Positions 1 to 8,958 of a DNA stretch of 21,804 bases are shown here, one piece after another (position 1 is the first letter of the stretch; the number at the start of each line of letters is the position of its first letter). Both the position numbers and the translations under genes were made by a program. The stretch covers positions 1 to 21,804 of the forward strand of contig DATLEK010000118.1 of NCBI GenBank assembly GCA_035525365.1, read 5' to 3'. The DNA is from GCA-2861595 sp035525365. GTDB taxonomy: Bacteria > Actinomycetota > Acidimicrobiia > Acidimicrobiales > GCA-2861595. Under the pieces are notes generated by a model. It was not told where the DNA came from. It ran no database searches and saw only the letters and a program-made list of their open reading frames with translations.

Positions 1-96
1 CGACTTCGGCCGGCTCCTGGCCGCCGGCACGCCGGCCGAGGTGCGGGCCGACCCGACCGTCATCGCCGCCTATCTCGGCAAAGAGGCGCAGCCGGC

Positions 97-100
<4 letters not shown>
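1..100 (+). CDS. livG: Branched-chain amino acid ABC transporter ATP-binding protein, LivG type (C-terminal fragment)
   Basis: Only the last 32 codons are present, read in the frame beginning at base 2 and ending at TGA 98-100. They encode a tail with the pattern ..G.L.A.GTPAEVR.DP.VI.AYLG, which is the usual C-terminus of LivG/BraF ATPases of branched-chain amino acid importers. The catalytic cassette lies outside the window. The stop overlaps the next ATG as ATGA (97-100), so the two are translationally coupled. That is the normal livG-livF arrangement, although the next gene is only LivF-like at its N-terminus. The family call rests on a short tail; another HAAT-family ATPase is the main alternative. 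Confidence 0.75.
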
Positions 101-1781
<1,681 letters not shown>

Positions 1782-1785
<4 letters not shown>

Positions 1786-2450
1786 GCGACTCTCCCGACG
1801 CCGTTCACCCGCTGCACCCGCTACCCCCGCTGTTGCGGGGGTGGGTGCACCTGGTGTTCTTCTTCATTTCCCTGCCCGCAGCCGTGCTGGTCGTGGCCAG
1901 CGCCGGTACCACCCGTGCCCGCTTCGGAGCGGTTGTCTATGCCGTCGGCCTGTGCCTGCTCTTCGGAGTGAGTGCCACCTACCACCGCCTGCGCTGGTCA
2001 CCGCCGGCCCGCCGGCGGATGCGCCGAATGGACCACGCCACCATCTTCGTGATGATCGCCGGCTCGTACACCCCTCTCTGCCTGCTCGTTCTCCGGGGCA
2101 CCACCGCCAACGTCATTCTCACCGTGGCGTGGGCCGGCGCCGCCGTAGGGGTGGTCCTGGCCTCCACGGGGATCGCCGAGCGTTCGGTGTTCGGCCTGGC
2201 CTGCTACATCGCCCTCGGCTGGGTGATGGTCGCGGCGGCTCCGCAGCTCCTGCGCCGGCTCAGCGCGACGGAGATGCTGCTCATCGTCATCGGCGGTCTC
2301 CTGTACACCGCCGGCGCCATCATCCTCGGCACCCGCCGCCCTGATCCCTTCCCCCGCGTGTTCGGCTACCACGAGGTCTGGCACGTCATGGTGGCGGCTG
2401 CCGCCCTCTGCCACTACGTCACCATCTTCTCCGTCGTCCGTGCCGGGTAG
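1782..2450 (+). CDS. Hemolysin III family (YqfA/PAQR-like) integral membrane protein
   Basis: The protein has 222 residues with about seven hydrophobic segments. It shows the family landmarks in order: an S-x3-H motif in SATYHRLRW, then RRMDHATIFVMIAGSYTP, and a C-terminal HEVWH followed by a second His in ALCHY. In the HlyIII/PAQR superfamily these Ser, Asp and His residues form a buried metal site. The usual annotation is hemolysin III, but the bacterial role is poorly defined. I chose the TTG at 1782, which overlaps the preceding TGA, because it gives the usual family length and no other start lies before the first membrane segment. Its 3' end converges on the pyruvate kinase gene with 11 bases between. 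Confidence 0.85.
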
Positions 2451-2461
2451 GAAATTGAGCC

Positions 2462-3898
2462 TCAGCGGATCCGTACCACCCTGACATCGTCGGACACCGG
2501 GTCCGGATCAGCCGGGTTGCCCGACAGGACCACCACCGTCTCGCCTTGATGCACGAGGCCCATTTCCACCGCTCGCTCCACGGCGAACCACACAATGTCG
2601 TCCGTGGTCCCGTGCTCCGGAACGGTCACTGGTAGAAGGCCCCATGTCAGGGTCAGCTGGCGAGCCGTGGCGGGTACCGGGCTGAGCGCCACAAGCGGAG
2701 CGGTGGGCCGGAACCGGGCGATGGCGCGGGCCGTCGCCCCCGATCGGGTGCAGCAGAGGATGGCGGCCGCCTCCACCGAAAGCGCCAGCTGCCATGCGGC
2801 CATGCTCGTGGCCGCGCTGATGGCCAGGGACCCCGGCAGCTGCTCGAGCCGCTGCAGCTTGCCCAGGCGCCCCCCCCACTGCACGTAATCGGCTTCCTTC
2901 TCGGCCCTCGTGGCGATCCGTGCCATGGTGCGGACGGCGCCCACCGGGTCGTGGCCGATGGCCGTTTCGGCCGACAACATGAGGGCATCTGCCCCGTCGA
3001 AGACGGCATTGGCGATGTCGGAGGCCTCGGCCCGGGTGGGGGTGGGCGCGGACACCATGGACTCGAGCATCTGGGTGGCGGTGATGACGGGGCGGCCCCA
3101 GGCGACGCAGGTGCGGATGATGTGCTTCTGGAGGTGGGGCACCTCCTCGATGGGGAACTCGACGCCGAGGTCGCCTCGGGCGATCATCACCGCGTCGGCC
3201 ACGTCGATGATCTCGGTGAGGTTGTCGATGGCCGGGCGGGTCTCGATCTTGGCCACGATCATGGGACCACCGGCCCCGGCGGCAGCTCGCGCCCGCTGGA
3301 TGTCTGCCGCTGTCTGTACGAAGGAGATCGCCACCATGTCGACCGAGGCATGGGCGATGGCGGCCAGGAGATCCAGGTCGGCGGCGGTGGGGCTGGAGAC
3401 TCTTATGCGCTCGGCGGGCAGGTGAACGCCCGGGCGGCCCTTGAGCCAGCCCCCGTTGTGCACCAAAGCGACGGCACCGCCCGGTGTGACCTGTTCTACC
3501 CCCAGAACCACGGCGCCGTCACCGAGAGAGACCCGGTCGCCGGGGCCCAGATCGTCCAGGAGGCTGGGGTAGTCCACCGAGATCGTGTCGGTCCCGCTGG
3601 GCCCTTCCCCCGGAACGAGTGTCACCCGGTGCCCTACCGCGAGTAGCGAGCCCAAGCCGTCCGGGAAAGGTCCGGTGCGGACCTTCGGCCCGGGAAGGTC
3701 GGCCAGGATGCCGATGATCCGACCGCACTCGGCCGCCGCCGCCCGTACCTTTCCGAGTGTCTCGAGGTGCTGGGCGACGGTGCCGTGGGCGAAGCCCAGT
3801 CGCACGACATCGACCCCAGCGTCAATCAGGGCGACCAGCGACTCCCGGGAATCACAGGCGGGACCGACCGTCGCCACGATCTTGGTTCTTCGGGGCAT
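2462..3898 (-). CDS. pyk: Pyruvate kinase
   Basis: The protein has 478 residues, the usual length for a bacterial pyruvate kinase without an extra PEP-utiliser domain. It transfers phosphate from PEP to ADP in the last step of glycolysis. The N-terminal RRTKIVATVGPA, the B-domain, KIE (catalytic Lys), IARGDLGVE, TQMLESM and SAETAIG motifs are all present in order, followed by the C-terminal allosteric domain. Two sites are unusual. The normally conserved R-x-N-F-S-H-G is RLGFAHG (33-39), losing the Asn and Ser that ligate K+. The DTKGPE-type motif reads DLPGPK (67-72), with Lys where K+-dependent enzymes have Glu. By family knowledge, Lys here marks K+-independent enzymes. The ATG is preceded at 7 nt by TAGCTT. 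It is divergent from the GGDEF-EAL gene. Confidence 0.95.
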   Translation of the reverse strand: MPRRTKIVATVGPACDSRESLVALIDAGVDVVRLGFAHGTVAQHLETLGKVRAAAAECGRIIGILADLPGPKVRTGPFPDGLGSLLAVGHRVTLVPGEGPSGTDTISVDYPSLLDDLGPGDRVSLGDGAVVLGVEQVTPGGAVALVHNGGWLKGRPGVHLPAERIRVSSPTAADLDLLAAIAHASVDMVAISFVQTAADIQRARAAAGAGGPMIVAKIETRPAIDNLTEIIDVADAVMIARGDLGVEFPIEEVPHLQKHIIRTCVAWGRPVITATQMLESMVSAPTPTRAEASDIANAVFDGADALMLSAETAIGHDPVGAVRTMARIATRAEKEADYVQWGGRLGKLQRLEQLPGSLAISAATSMAAWQLALSVEAAAILCCTRSGATARAIARFRPTAPLVALSPVPATARQLTLTWGLLPVTVPEHGTTDDIVWFAVERAVEMGLVHQGETVVVLSGNPADPDPVSDDVRVVRIR

Positions 3899-3905
3899 GG
3901 GCGCC

Positions 3906-3911
3906 AAGCTA
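3906..3911 (-). promoter_or_regulatory. Candidate -10 box of a leaderless pyk transcript
   Basis: Read on the minus strand, TAGCTT fits the actinobacterial -10 consensus TANNNT and ends 7 nt before the pyk ATG. That spacing would start transcription at or next to the start codon. No Shine-Dalgarno-like sequence is seen between the box and the ATG. No convincing -35 was identified. Confidence 0.45.
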
Positions 3912-3960
3912 AGCGGCCGGCGCCAGGCCACCGCGGGAGGCCTTTGCGAGGACCAGGCAG

Positions 3961-3966
3961 AAGGAG
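3961..3966 (+). promoter_or_regulatory. Shine-Dalgarno site of the GGDEF-EAL-REC gene
   Basis: AAGGAG lies 8 nt before the ATG at 3975. This strong site decides the start, although the reading frame stays open upstream to 3585. It contrasts with the SD-less starts of several neighbouring genes. Confidence 0.7.
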
Positions 3967-3974
3967 TTATAGAT

Positions 3975-5942
3975 ATGACTCCTTCGGGCCATTCACTCAG
4001 CGTGACGGGCGTCGATGACCTTGGCATGACCCTCCTCGCGACTGTGAAGCTGCTGGAGCTCGTCTTCTTCGCCCTCCTGGCGACGATCTCGGTGATGCAC
4101 TGGTCTCGCTGGCGAACCATATGGCGCCGGGTCGGGGTGGAGGACCTGCGCCAGGCAGAGGCGGCACTGATGGTGGCCATCATGGATCGGAAGGTCACGG
4201 AGGAGGTCATGGTTTTCCAGGCGCTGCACGATTCGCTCACCCACCTGCCCAATCGGGCCATGTTCCTCGAGCGGTTGAGCCAGGCGTTGGGCCGGCGGGC
4301 ACGAAAGCTGAACGGCCTTGCCGTTCTGTTCCTCGATATCGATCGCTTCAAGTGGCTCAACGACAGCCTGGGCCACCCCGCCGGAGACGAGCTTCTGATC
4401 GAGGTCGCCGCCCGTCTGCGGGAGGCGATGCGGCCGGGAGACACCGTGGCCCGTTTCGGTGGCGACGAGTTCGTCGTGCTGTGCGAGGGGCTGGAGACCG
4501 AAGCCGACGCCGAGGCGCTGGCCGCCAGGTTCGCCCACGTTCTTGCCGAGCCGATGCTGGTGGCCGACGAGGAGACCCGCGTCACCGTCAGCACCGGCAT
4601 CGCCTTTGCGCCTCCCGGTAGCTCCGACTGCAGTCCTGAAACTCTTCTGCGGGACGCAGACGCGGCCATGTACCAGGCCAAGGAACGGGGCCGCAACTGT
4701 CACGAGACGTTCAATGTCGCTACCCGCCTGATGGCCCTCACCCGCCACGAGACGGTCAATGCCCTCCGGCTCGGGATCGAGCGGGGTGACCTGGTAGTGC
4801 ACTACCAGCCCGAGCTCGACATCACCACGGGGAGGGTGGTGTGTGTCGAGGCGCTGGTGCGCTGGCAACACCCGGAGCGGGGCCTGCTGCCGCCGTCGGA
4901 GTTCATCTCCCTGGCCGAGGACAGTGGCCTGATAGTCGATCTGGGCCGGCACGTACTGGATGTGGCCTGCTCCCAGGTGATGGCGTGGGAGGCAGTGGGC
5001 GGGGGTGGCCCCCCCGTCGCCCTGGCCGTGAACCTGGCCGCCCGCCAGCTCATGGCACCGGACCTGTGCGAGGTGGTGCAGGCGGCGCTGACCCGCTCCG
5101 GGATGGAACCCAGCCGGCTCTGCCTCGAGATCACCGAGAGCGTGCTGCTGGAGGATGCCAACGAAAGTGCCAGGGCCCTCGAGCGGCTGAAGGCGTTGGG
5201 CGTGCGTATCGGCGTCGACGACTTCGGGACCGGTTTCTCTTCCCTGACCTACCTCAAGAGATTTCCCCTGGACACGCTCAAGATCGACCGCACCTTCGTC
5301 GAGGGCCTCGGCCAGGATCGGGAGGACCGCGCCATCGTGGCCAGTGTTGTCGACCTGGCTCACGCCTTCGGGCTAACGACCATCGCCGAGGGCGTCGAGA
5401 CGGTGCAGCAGCTCAACGAGCTGCGCACCATCGGATGCGAGCAGGGACAAGGCTATCTGTGGAGCCCCCCGATGCCGGCCGACGAGTCCGAGCGTTGGAT
5501 CCGGGCCCATGCCCAGGTGCCCGATCTCGTTTCCCCTTGCCGAATTTCGGTGCCGGGCTGCCCGCAGCCGCTGAGCCAGAGGATACTCATCGTCGAGGAC
5601 GACCCTGCTCTCCGGGGACTGCTGCGCATGATCTTCGACGAGGACGACGGCTACGAGGTGGTCGGCGAGGCCGACGATGGCCGTGCGGCCATCGCTCTCG
5701 CCCGTCATTTCAGTCCGGACCTGGTGCTCCTGGACCTGGCCATGCCGGGCATGGGCGGACTCGAGGCCCTTCCCTTGATACGGGCGGTGGCTCCCACCGC
5801 CAAGGTGGTCGTGCTGTCGGGGCTGGACAGCGTCGAGCTCATGGACGCGGCGACCCGCCAGGGGGCATCCGCCTTCTACAAGAAGGGCGGCGATCCGGCC
5901 GAGCTCCTGACGATTCTCGCCCCCGTGACCGCCTCGGCCTGA
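3975..5942 (+). CDS. Membrane-anchored GGDEF-EAL protein with C-terminal receiver domain (cyclic-di-GMP turnover)
   Basis: The protein has 655 residues. One hydrophobic segment (about 19-42) is followed by a short basic helical stretch. A GGDEF domain spans about 80-245, with the active GGDEF at 162-166. An EAL domain spans about 255-510, with EAL at 292-294 and DDFGTGFSSL intact. A response-regulator receiver domain occupies 536-655, with acidic cluster EDD 541-543, probable phospho-Asp 587 in LLDLAMPG and Lys near 636. Both c-di-GMP domains keep their catalytic signatures, so the protein could both make and degrade c-di-GMP. A receiver at the extreme C-terminus, after EAL and on a membrane-anchored protein, is less usual than an N-terminal receiver. 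No histidine kinase gene is adjacent. It ends 10 bases from the convergent mobA. Confidence 0.93.
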   Translation: MTPSGHSLSVTGVDDLGMTLLATVKLLELVFFALLATISVMHWSRWRTIWRRVGVEDLRQAEAALMVAIMDRKVTEEVMVFQALHDSLTHLPNRAMFLERLSQALGRRARKLNGLAVLFLDIDRFKWLNDSLGHPAGDELLIEVAARLREAMRPGDTVARFGGDEFVVLCEGLETEADAEALAARFAHVLAEPMLVADEETRVTVSTGIAFAPPGSSDCSPETLLRDADAAMYQAKERGRNCHETFNVATRLMALTRHETVNALRLGIERGDLVVHYQPELDITTGRVVCVEALVRWQHPERGLLPPSEFISLAEDSGLIVDLGRHVLDVACSQVMAWEAVGGGGPPVALAVNLAARQLMAPDLCEVVQAALTRSGMEPSRLCLEITESVLLEDANESARALERLKALGVRIGVDDFGTGFSSLTYLKRFPLDTLKIDRTFVEGLGQDREDRAIVASVVDLAHAFGLTTIAEGVETVQQLNELRTIGCEQGQGYLWSPPMPADESERWIRAHAQVPDLVSPCRISVPGCPQPLSQRILIVEDDPALRGLLRMIFDEDDGYEVVGEADDGRAAIALARHFSPDLVLLDLAMPGMGGLEALPLIRAVAPTAKVVVLSGLDSVELMDAATRQGASAFYKKGGDPAELLTILAPVTASA

Positions 5943-5952
5943 CGGTGAGGCG

Positions 5953-6537
5953 TCAGCCTCGCCTTTTCCGTTTCGTCGATATCGCCAATGTCAGATCAGC
6001 CGGGGTGTTCACGTTGATCGACTCGTCCGGATCGATCGGCACCACAACGGTGTCGTCGGGAAGGAGGCGGGCTGCCGCCAGTCCGGCAGAGCCGGCCCCC
6101 AGCTTCTCGGCAGCCGAGCGGAGCGCTTCGTAGCGGTAGACAGCCAGCAGAGGGTTCGGCTCGTCGTTCTCACCGGGAGCGGCTGCCGCGCCCGCACCGG
6201 TCTCCTCCAGTGCCACCAGCAGCTGTTGGAGCCCTGTTCTCGACAGGAGGGGAAGGTCGGCGGCGAGTACGTACACGTGCTCGGCCCCAGCAGCCTCCGC
6301 CAGGCCGGCAAGCACCGCGGGCACGGGTCCCCCACCAGGGTCGGCTTCGATGGTGAACACCACGCCGGGTGCCGATGTCGGGCGAACCGGCCCCACGACG
6401 ATCAAGCGCGAGCAGAGAGGTCCGGCGGCGGCGAGAACGTTGTCGAGAAGAGTGGCCTTCCCTATCCGCAGCGCGGCTTTGTCGATCCCTCCCAGCCGTA
6501 AAGCCGCTCCTCCGGCAACGACGATGCAGGCGTTCAT
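5953..6537 (-). CDS. mobA: Molybdenum cofactor guanylyltransferase-like nucleotidyltransferase (MobA)
   Basis: The protein has 194 residues with the MobA/IspD-like Rossmann pattern. It has an N-terminal VAGGAALRLGGIDKA nucleotide loop, ADLPLL after the central strand (the metal-binding Asp region), E..PNPLLAVY, and a C-terminal INVNTPADL. MobA adds GMP to molybdopterin to make the bis-MGD precursor. The loop deviates slightly from the usual LAGGxSxRMGxDK. The start is the Met directly before NACIVVAGG. The frame extends 15 codons upstream, but those lack family similarity, and TACTCT lies 6 nt before this ATG, so a leaderless start fits. No other molybdopterin gene is in the window, so a related nucleotidyltransferase (MocA or CofC type) is the alternative. 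Confidence 0.82.
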   Translation of the reverse strand: MNACIVVAGGAALRLGGIDKAALRIGKATLLDNVLAAAGPLCSRLIVVGPVRPTSAPGVVFTIEADPGGGPVPAVLAGLAEAAGAEHVYVLAADLPLLSRTGLQQLLVALEETGAGAAAAPGENDEPNPLLAVYRYEALRSAAEKLGAGSAGLAAARLLPDDTVVVPIDPDESINVNTPADLTLAISTKRKRRG

Positions 6538-6543
6538 CCTCAG

Positions 6544-6549
6544 AGAGTA
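6544..6549 (-). promoter_or_regulatory. Candidate -10 box for mobA
   Basis: On the minus strand TACTCT fits TANNNT and ends 6 nt before the mobA ATG. A GAGG directly abutting the ATG is too close to serve as a normal Shine-Dalgarno site. It is one of several such boxes in this window. Confidence 0.45.
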
Positions 6550-6625
6550 GAAGGCCTGTGCCCGCCACGGCATCCACGCCATTAGGAAAAGGCATTACTG
6601 CTGATATCCGCTGACCCAGCCGAAT

Positions 6626-6655
6626 GTGACAGGAGAGGCCCATGATCGGTAGTGT
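6626..6655 (+). promoter_or_regulatory. Candidate promoter of the 61-residue gene (leaderless)
   Basis: GTGACA (6626-6631) matches the -35 consensus TTGACA at five of six positions. It is followed after 18 nt by TAGTGT (6650-6655), a good TANNNT -10 box. The box ends 6 nt before the ATG at 6662, so the transcript would start at or within a base or two of the start codon. Confidence 0.55.
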
Positions 6656-6661
6656 CAGGCC

Positions 6662-6847
6662 ATGCCCAAGCAGAAGCGATCATTCGTCGTTCCCATTGAA
6701 GCCGAGCTGACGGTCGAGGCCTTTGATGCGGCGTCGGCCCAGAAGAAGGTGGAGAGGGCCCTCCGGAAGGTCCACACCCTGGAAGCCGATGTCGCCTCCA
6801 CCGACCGCGTATGGGTCTATGAGGCCACCGTCGGGGAATCGGCTTAG
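6662..6847 (+). CDS. Small protein of unknown function (61 residues)
   Basis: I do not recognise this protein. It is small and highly charged, starting PKQKRSFVVPIEAEL. It has a probable beta-alpha-beta layout: strand about 8-18, helix VEAFDAASAQKKVERALRKV, then a strand near RVWVYEATV. It has no membrane segment and no cysteine. Codon use is GC-rich like its neighbours, and a consensus promoter sits directly in front of the ATG, which is the main reason to believe it is real. It is followed after 40 nt by another small unknown gene that also has a -10 box at its start codon, so each is likely transcribed on its own. Confidence 0.65.
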   Translation: MPKQKRSFVVPIEAELTVEAFDAASAQKKVERALRKVHTLEADVASTDRVWVYEATVGESA

Positions 6848-6875
6848 CCGCGGCTTGCCGGACCCCTTCGCGGCC

Positions 6876-6881
6876 TAGGCT
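6876..6881 (+). promoter_or_regulatory. Candidate -10 box of the 108-residue gene (leaderless)
   Basis: TAGGCT fits TANNNT and ends 6 nt before the GTG at 6888, repeating the geometry of the preceding gene. A TTGCCG at 6855-6860 is a possible -35, but the 15-nt spacer is short. Confidence 0.45.
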
Positions 6882-6887
6882 TGAACC

Positions 6888-7214
6888 GTGTCCACCGAAC
6901 CGATGGTCTCTGCCGTCGTCACCCTCTGCCCGGACTGCCACGCAGGGAATGTGGCCAAAGTCAAGTCCCATTTCACCTCGGCCGGCCTCGAGGTCCACGC
7001 ACCTTTCGTTACCAGCTTCTCCGTGGGAGGACCGCCCTCACGGTTTCAGGATGTCTTCGGGGCACCCATAAAGGTCGACGAGAGCCTGCTGGGGTCGGTG
7101 ACCACCGAGGACGGTGGGTTCGATCTTCCCCTGGACAGCCTGCCGGATGAGATTCGGGATCTGGTGGAGAGCGTTGCGTTCCTTCCCCCACCGGACTTCA
7201 CCCCGGGGAGCTAA
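6888..7214 (+). CDS. Small protein of unknown function with a protease-propeptide-like pattern (108 residues)
   Basis: I cannot name a family with confidence. The protein begins STEPMVSAVVTLCPDCHAG, with a CxxC-H near residues 14-18. A helix then leads to SAGLEVHAPF and FSVGGPPSRFQDVFG, followed by a C-terminal LPLDSLPDEIRDLVESV. The order helix, GL-V strand, F-x-V-x-G strand, helix ending in FG, and late LP..I..LV resembles the propeptide fold of kumamolisin-like (S53) peptidases, but no peptidase is attached or adjacent. That resemblance is by eye only. The GTG start is chosen because a TANNNT box ends 6 nt before it. The radical SAM gene follows 15 nt downstream, so the two may be co-transcribed. 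Confidence 0.65.
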   Translation: MSTEPMVSAVVTLCPDCHAGNVAKVKSHFTSAGLEVHAPFVTSFSVGGPPSRFQDVFGAPIKVDESLLGSVTTEDGGFDLPLDSLPDEIRDLVESVAFLPPPDFTPGS

Positions 7215-7229
7215 GGCCACATCAGCCGG

Positions 7230-8708
7230 ATGGGCGACCGACCACTCCTGCACCTGATCTTTCCCCGATGGCAGGGGACGGGCCTGCATCTTACATTCGG
7301 TCACCGCATGCCGCCGATGGCGCTGCTCGTTCTCGCCGCCCTCGCCCGCCGCGAAGGCTGGGAAACCCGGGTCATCGACGAGAACTTCGAGCGCGTTCCC
7401 TCGCAGAAACCGGATCTCGCCGTGCTCACGGTATGGACGCCCCTGGCTGCGAGGGCTTACGCTATAGCCGACGATTACCGCGCCCGCGGTGTCCCGGTGG
7501 TGCTGGGTGGGGTTCACCCCTCGTTGCTGCCTGCCGAGGCGTTGCGGCACGCCGATTCGGTCGTCTGCGGCGAGGCCGAAAGCGCTTTCCGTCTCGTGCT
7601 GACCGACGCCGCCGCCGGGCGGTTGAAGCCTCTGTACCAGGGCGAATGGCAGGGGATGGATGTCGTACCCGGCGTGGAGGAATGGGCCGACATCGTGGCA
7701 TCCTGGCCTATCACCCGTTATGCGCCGATGAACACCCTGCAGACCACCAGAGGGTGCCGCTTCAACTGTGACTTCTGCTCGGTGATCCGCATAAACGGCC
7801 GTGGCTCCCGTCACCGGGATCCGCTGCACGTGGTGGAGGAGCTGCGCGTGCTCAAGCGGGTAGGTCAGCATCTCGGCGAGTTCAGCTACGTATTTCTCCT
7901 CGATGACGACCTCGCCGCCGATCTGGCCTACACCGAGGAGCTGTGCGAGACCATCGTCGCCTCCGGTCTGAAGGTTACCTGGGGTGCCCAGGCATCCATC
8001 GGCCTGGCTCGCAACCGCTCTCTGCTCGACCTGGCGGTCCGCAGCGGGTGCAGGGTCATTTTCACCGGGTTCGAGAGCGTCTCCCGTGAAGCGCTCATCG
8101 AGTGCAACAAGAAGAACCGCCCCGGCGAGTACGGCGAGCTGGTGGCCAATCTCCACAAGCGCGGCGTGGGTGTGGAGGGCGGCTTCATCTTCGGGTTCGA
8201 CCACGACGAGCCCGACGTCTTCCAGGAGACGGTGGAGTTCGTCGATCGGATAGAGGTCGACGTGGCGCACTTCTCCATCCTCACGCCCTACCCCGGCACC
8301 CATACCTACGCCAGGATGCTCGAGGAGGACCGGATCACGTCGTTCGACTGGTCGCGGTACAACCTCTACAACACGGTCATCACTCCCCGGAGGATGACGG
8401 CCGAGCAGCTCGACGAGGGCCTGCGCCAGGCCTACCGCTGGTTCTACGCCCGCCCCCGCCGGGCCCGCCGCCTGGTCAGGGAGCTGAGGCGCCGGGACCC
8501 CCGTTTCAACTTCGCCCTCGGTGCCGCCGGGAGCGGCTACGCCCGCCATTACCGGCGCCGGCCGATGACGTGCGGGACCGGCTACGAGGCTGCCCCGGAC
8601 GACATCCACGAACTCTTGGCCGCCAGCCGGGCGCCAGCCCAGGAAGCAGTGAACATCGCCTTCACCAATGGCGCGGCCCGGGCGGCCAGGGCTCCCGCTC
8701 CGGCCTGA
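7230..8708 (+). CDS. B12-binding domain radical SAM protein
   Basis: The protein has 492 residues. An N-terminal cobalamin-binding-like Rossmann domain (about 1-135) carries LLVLAALARREGWETRVID and GVPVVLGGVHPSLLPAEAL. A radical SAM barrel follows, with the [4Fe-4S] motif C-x3-C-x2-C at C176, C180 and C183. It also has FLLDDDL, the TFGFES-like FTGFESVSREAL and the GGFIFGFDHDEPDVF segments that are typical of class B enzymes. The C-terminus is Arg-rich. Members include methyltransferases and oxidative cyclases of lipid and natural-product pathways. The substrate cannot be read from this sequence, and no biosynthetic neighbours are seen. Its end faces the ferredoxin gene 26 nt away; a ferredoxin could supply electrons, but the opposite orientation gives no operon support. 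Confidence 0.88.
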   Translation: MGDRPLLHLIFPRWQGTGLHLTFGHRMPPMALLVLAALARREGWETRVIDENFERVPSQKPDLAVLTVWTPLAARAYAIADDYRARGVPVVLGGVHPSLLPAEALRHADSVVCGEAESAFRLVLTDAAAGRLKPLYQGEWQGMDVVPGVEEWADIVASWPITRYAPMNTLQTTRGCRFNCDFCSVIRINGRGSRHRDPLHVVEELRVLKRVGQHLGEFSYVFLLDDDLAADLAYTEELCETIVASGLKVTWGAQASIGLARNRSLLDLAVRSGCRVIFTGFESVSREALIECNKKNRPGEYGELVANLHKRGVGVEGGFIFGFDHDEPDVFQETVEFVDRIEVDVAHFSILTPYPGTHTYARMLEEDRITSFDWSRYNLYNTVITPRRMTAEQLDEGLRQAYRWFYARPRRARRLVRELRRRDPRFNFALGAAGSGYARHYRRRPMTCGTGYEAAPDDIHELLAASRAPAQEAVNIAFTNGAARAARAPAPA

Positions 8709-8734
8709 GCCCTCCCGGTGCGGGTGCCGGCCTT

Positions 8735-8944
8735 TCAGGCCAGCTGCCGGCCGTCCTTGAATACGGTTATGGCGCGGGTGGGGCAGGTCTTGGCCGCCTC
8801 CAACAACTCCTCCTCCGACGCCGCTTCGGGATCTACGACCAGGGCGGTGTTGTCGTAATCGATGTGGAACACACCGGGAGCCGCGCTCAGGCACACCTTC
8901 GAGCCGATGCAGCGGGCCTGCTGGACGATCACGTCGATGGGCAT
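8735..8944 (-). CDS. Small ferredoxin, probably [3Fe-4S]
   Basis: The protein has 69 residues with C12-I-G-S-K-V-C18 and C54-P, the pattern of short actinobacterial ferredoxins (C-x5-C ... C-P). The central position, which is Cys in [4Fe-4S] types, is Ser15, so only three cluster cysteines are present and a [3Fe-4S] cluster is expected. Such ferredoxins often donate electrons to cytochromes P450, but none is in the window. It could serve the adjacent radical SAM enzyme or the hydrogenase only by inference. The ATG at 8944 is 8 nt after a TAGGTT box that overlaps the stop codon of the upstream hydrolase gene. Confidence 0.87.
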   Translation of the reverse strand: MPIDVIVQQARCIGSKVCLSAAPGVFHIDYDNTALVVDPEAASEEELLEAAKTCPTRAITVFKDGRQLA

Positions 8945-8952
8945 CGGGCGCG

Positions 8953-8958
8953 AACCTA
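8953..8958 (-). promoter_or_regulatory. Candidate -10 box for the ferredoxin gene
   Basis: TAGGTT on the minus strand ends 8 nt before the ferredoxin ATG. Its TAG is also the stop codon of the upstream hydrolase. This would allow the ferredoxin to be transcribed separately although the genes are only 11 nt apart. Confidence 0.35.

Noticed and set aside
3899..4696. Upstream extension of the pyruvate kinase frame
   Set aside because: The extra residues are Ser/Arg-rich shadow sequence antisense to the GGDEF gene. Family similarity begins at MPRRTKIVATVGPA, and a -10 box abuts that ATG.
8709..8734. Possible terminator between the convergent radical SAM and ferredoxin genes
   Set aside because: A short CCGG/CCGG pairing is present, but the stem is only 4 bp and there is no T-run, so it cannot be told from background in GC-rich DNA.
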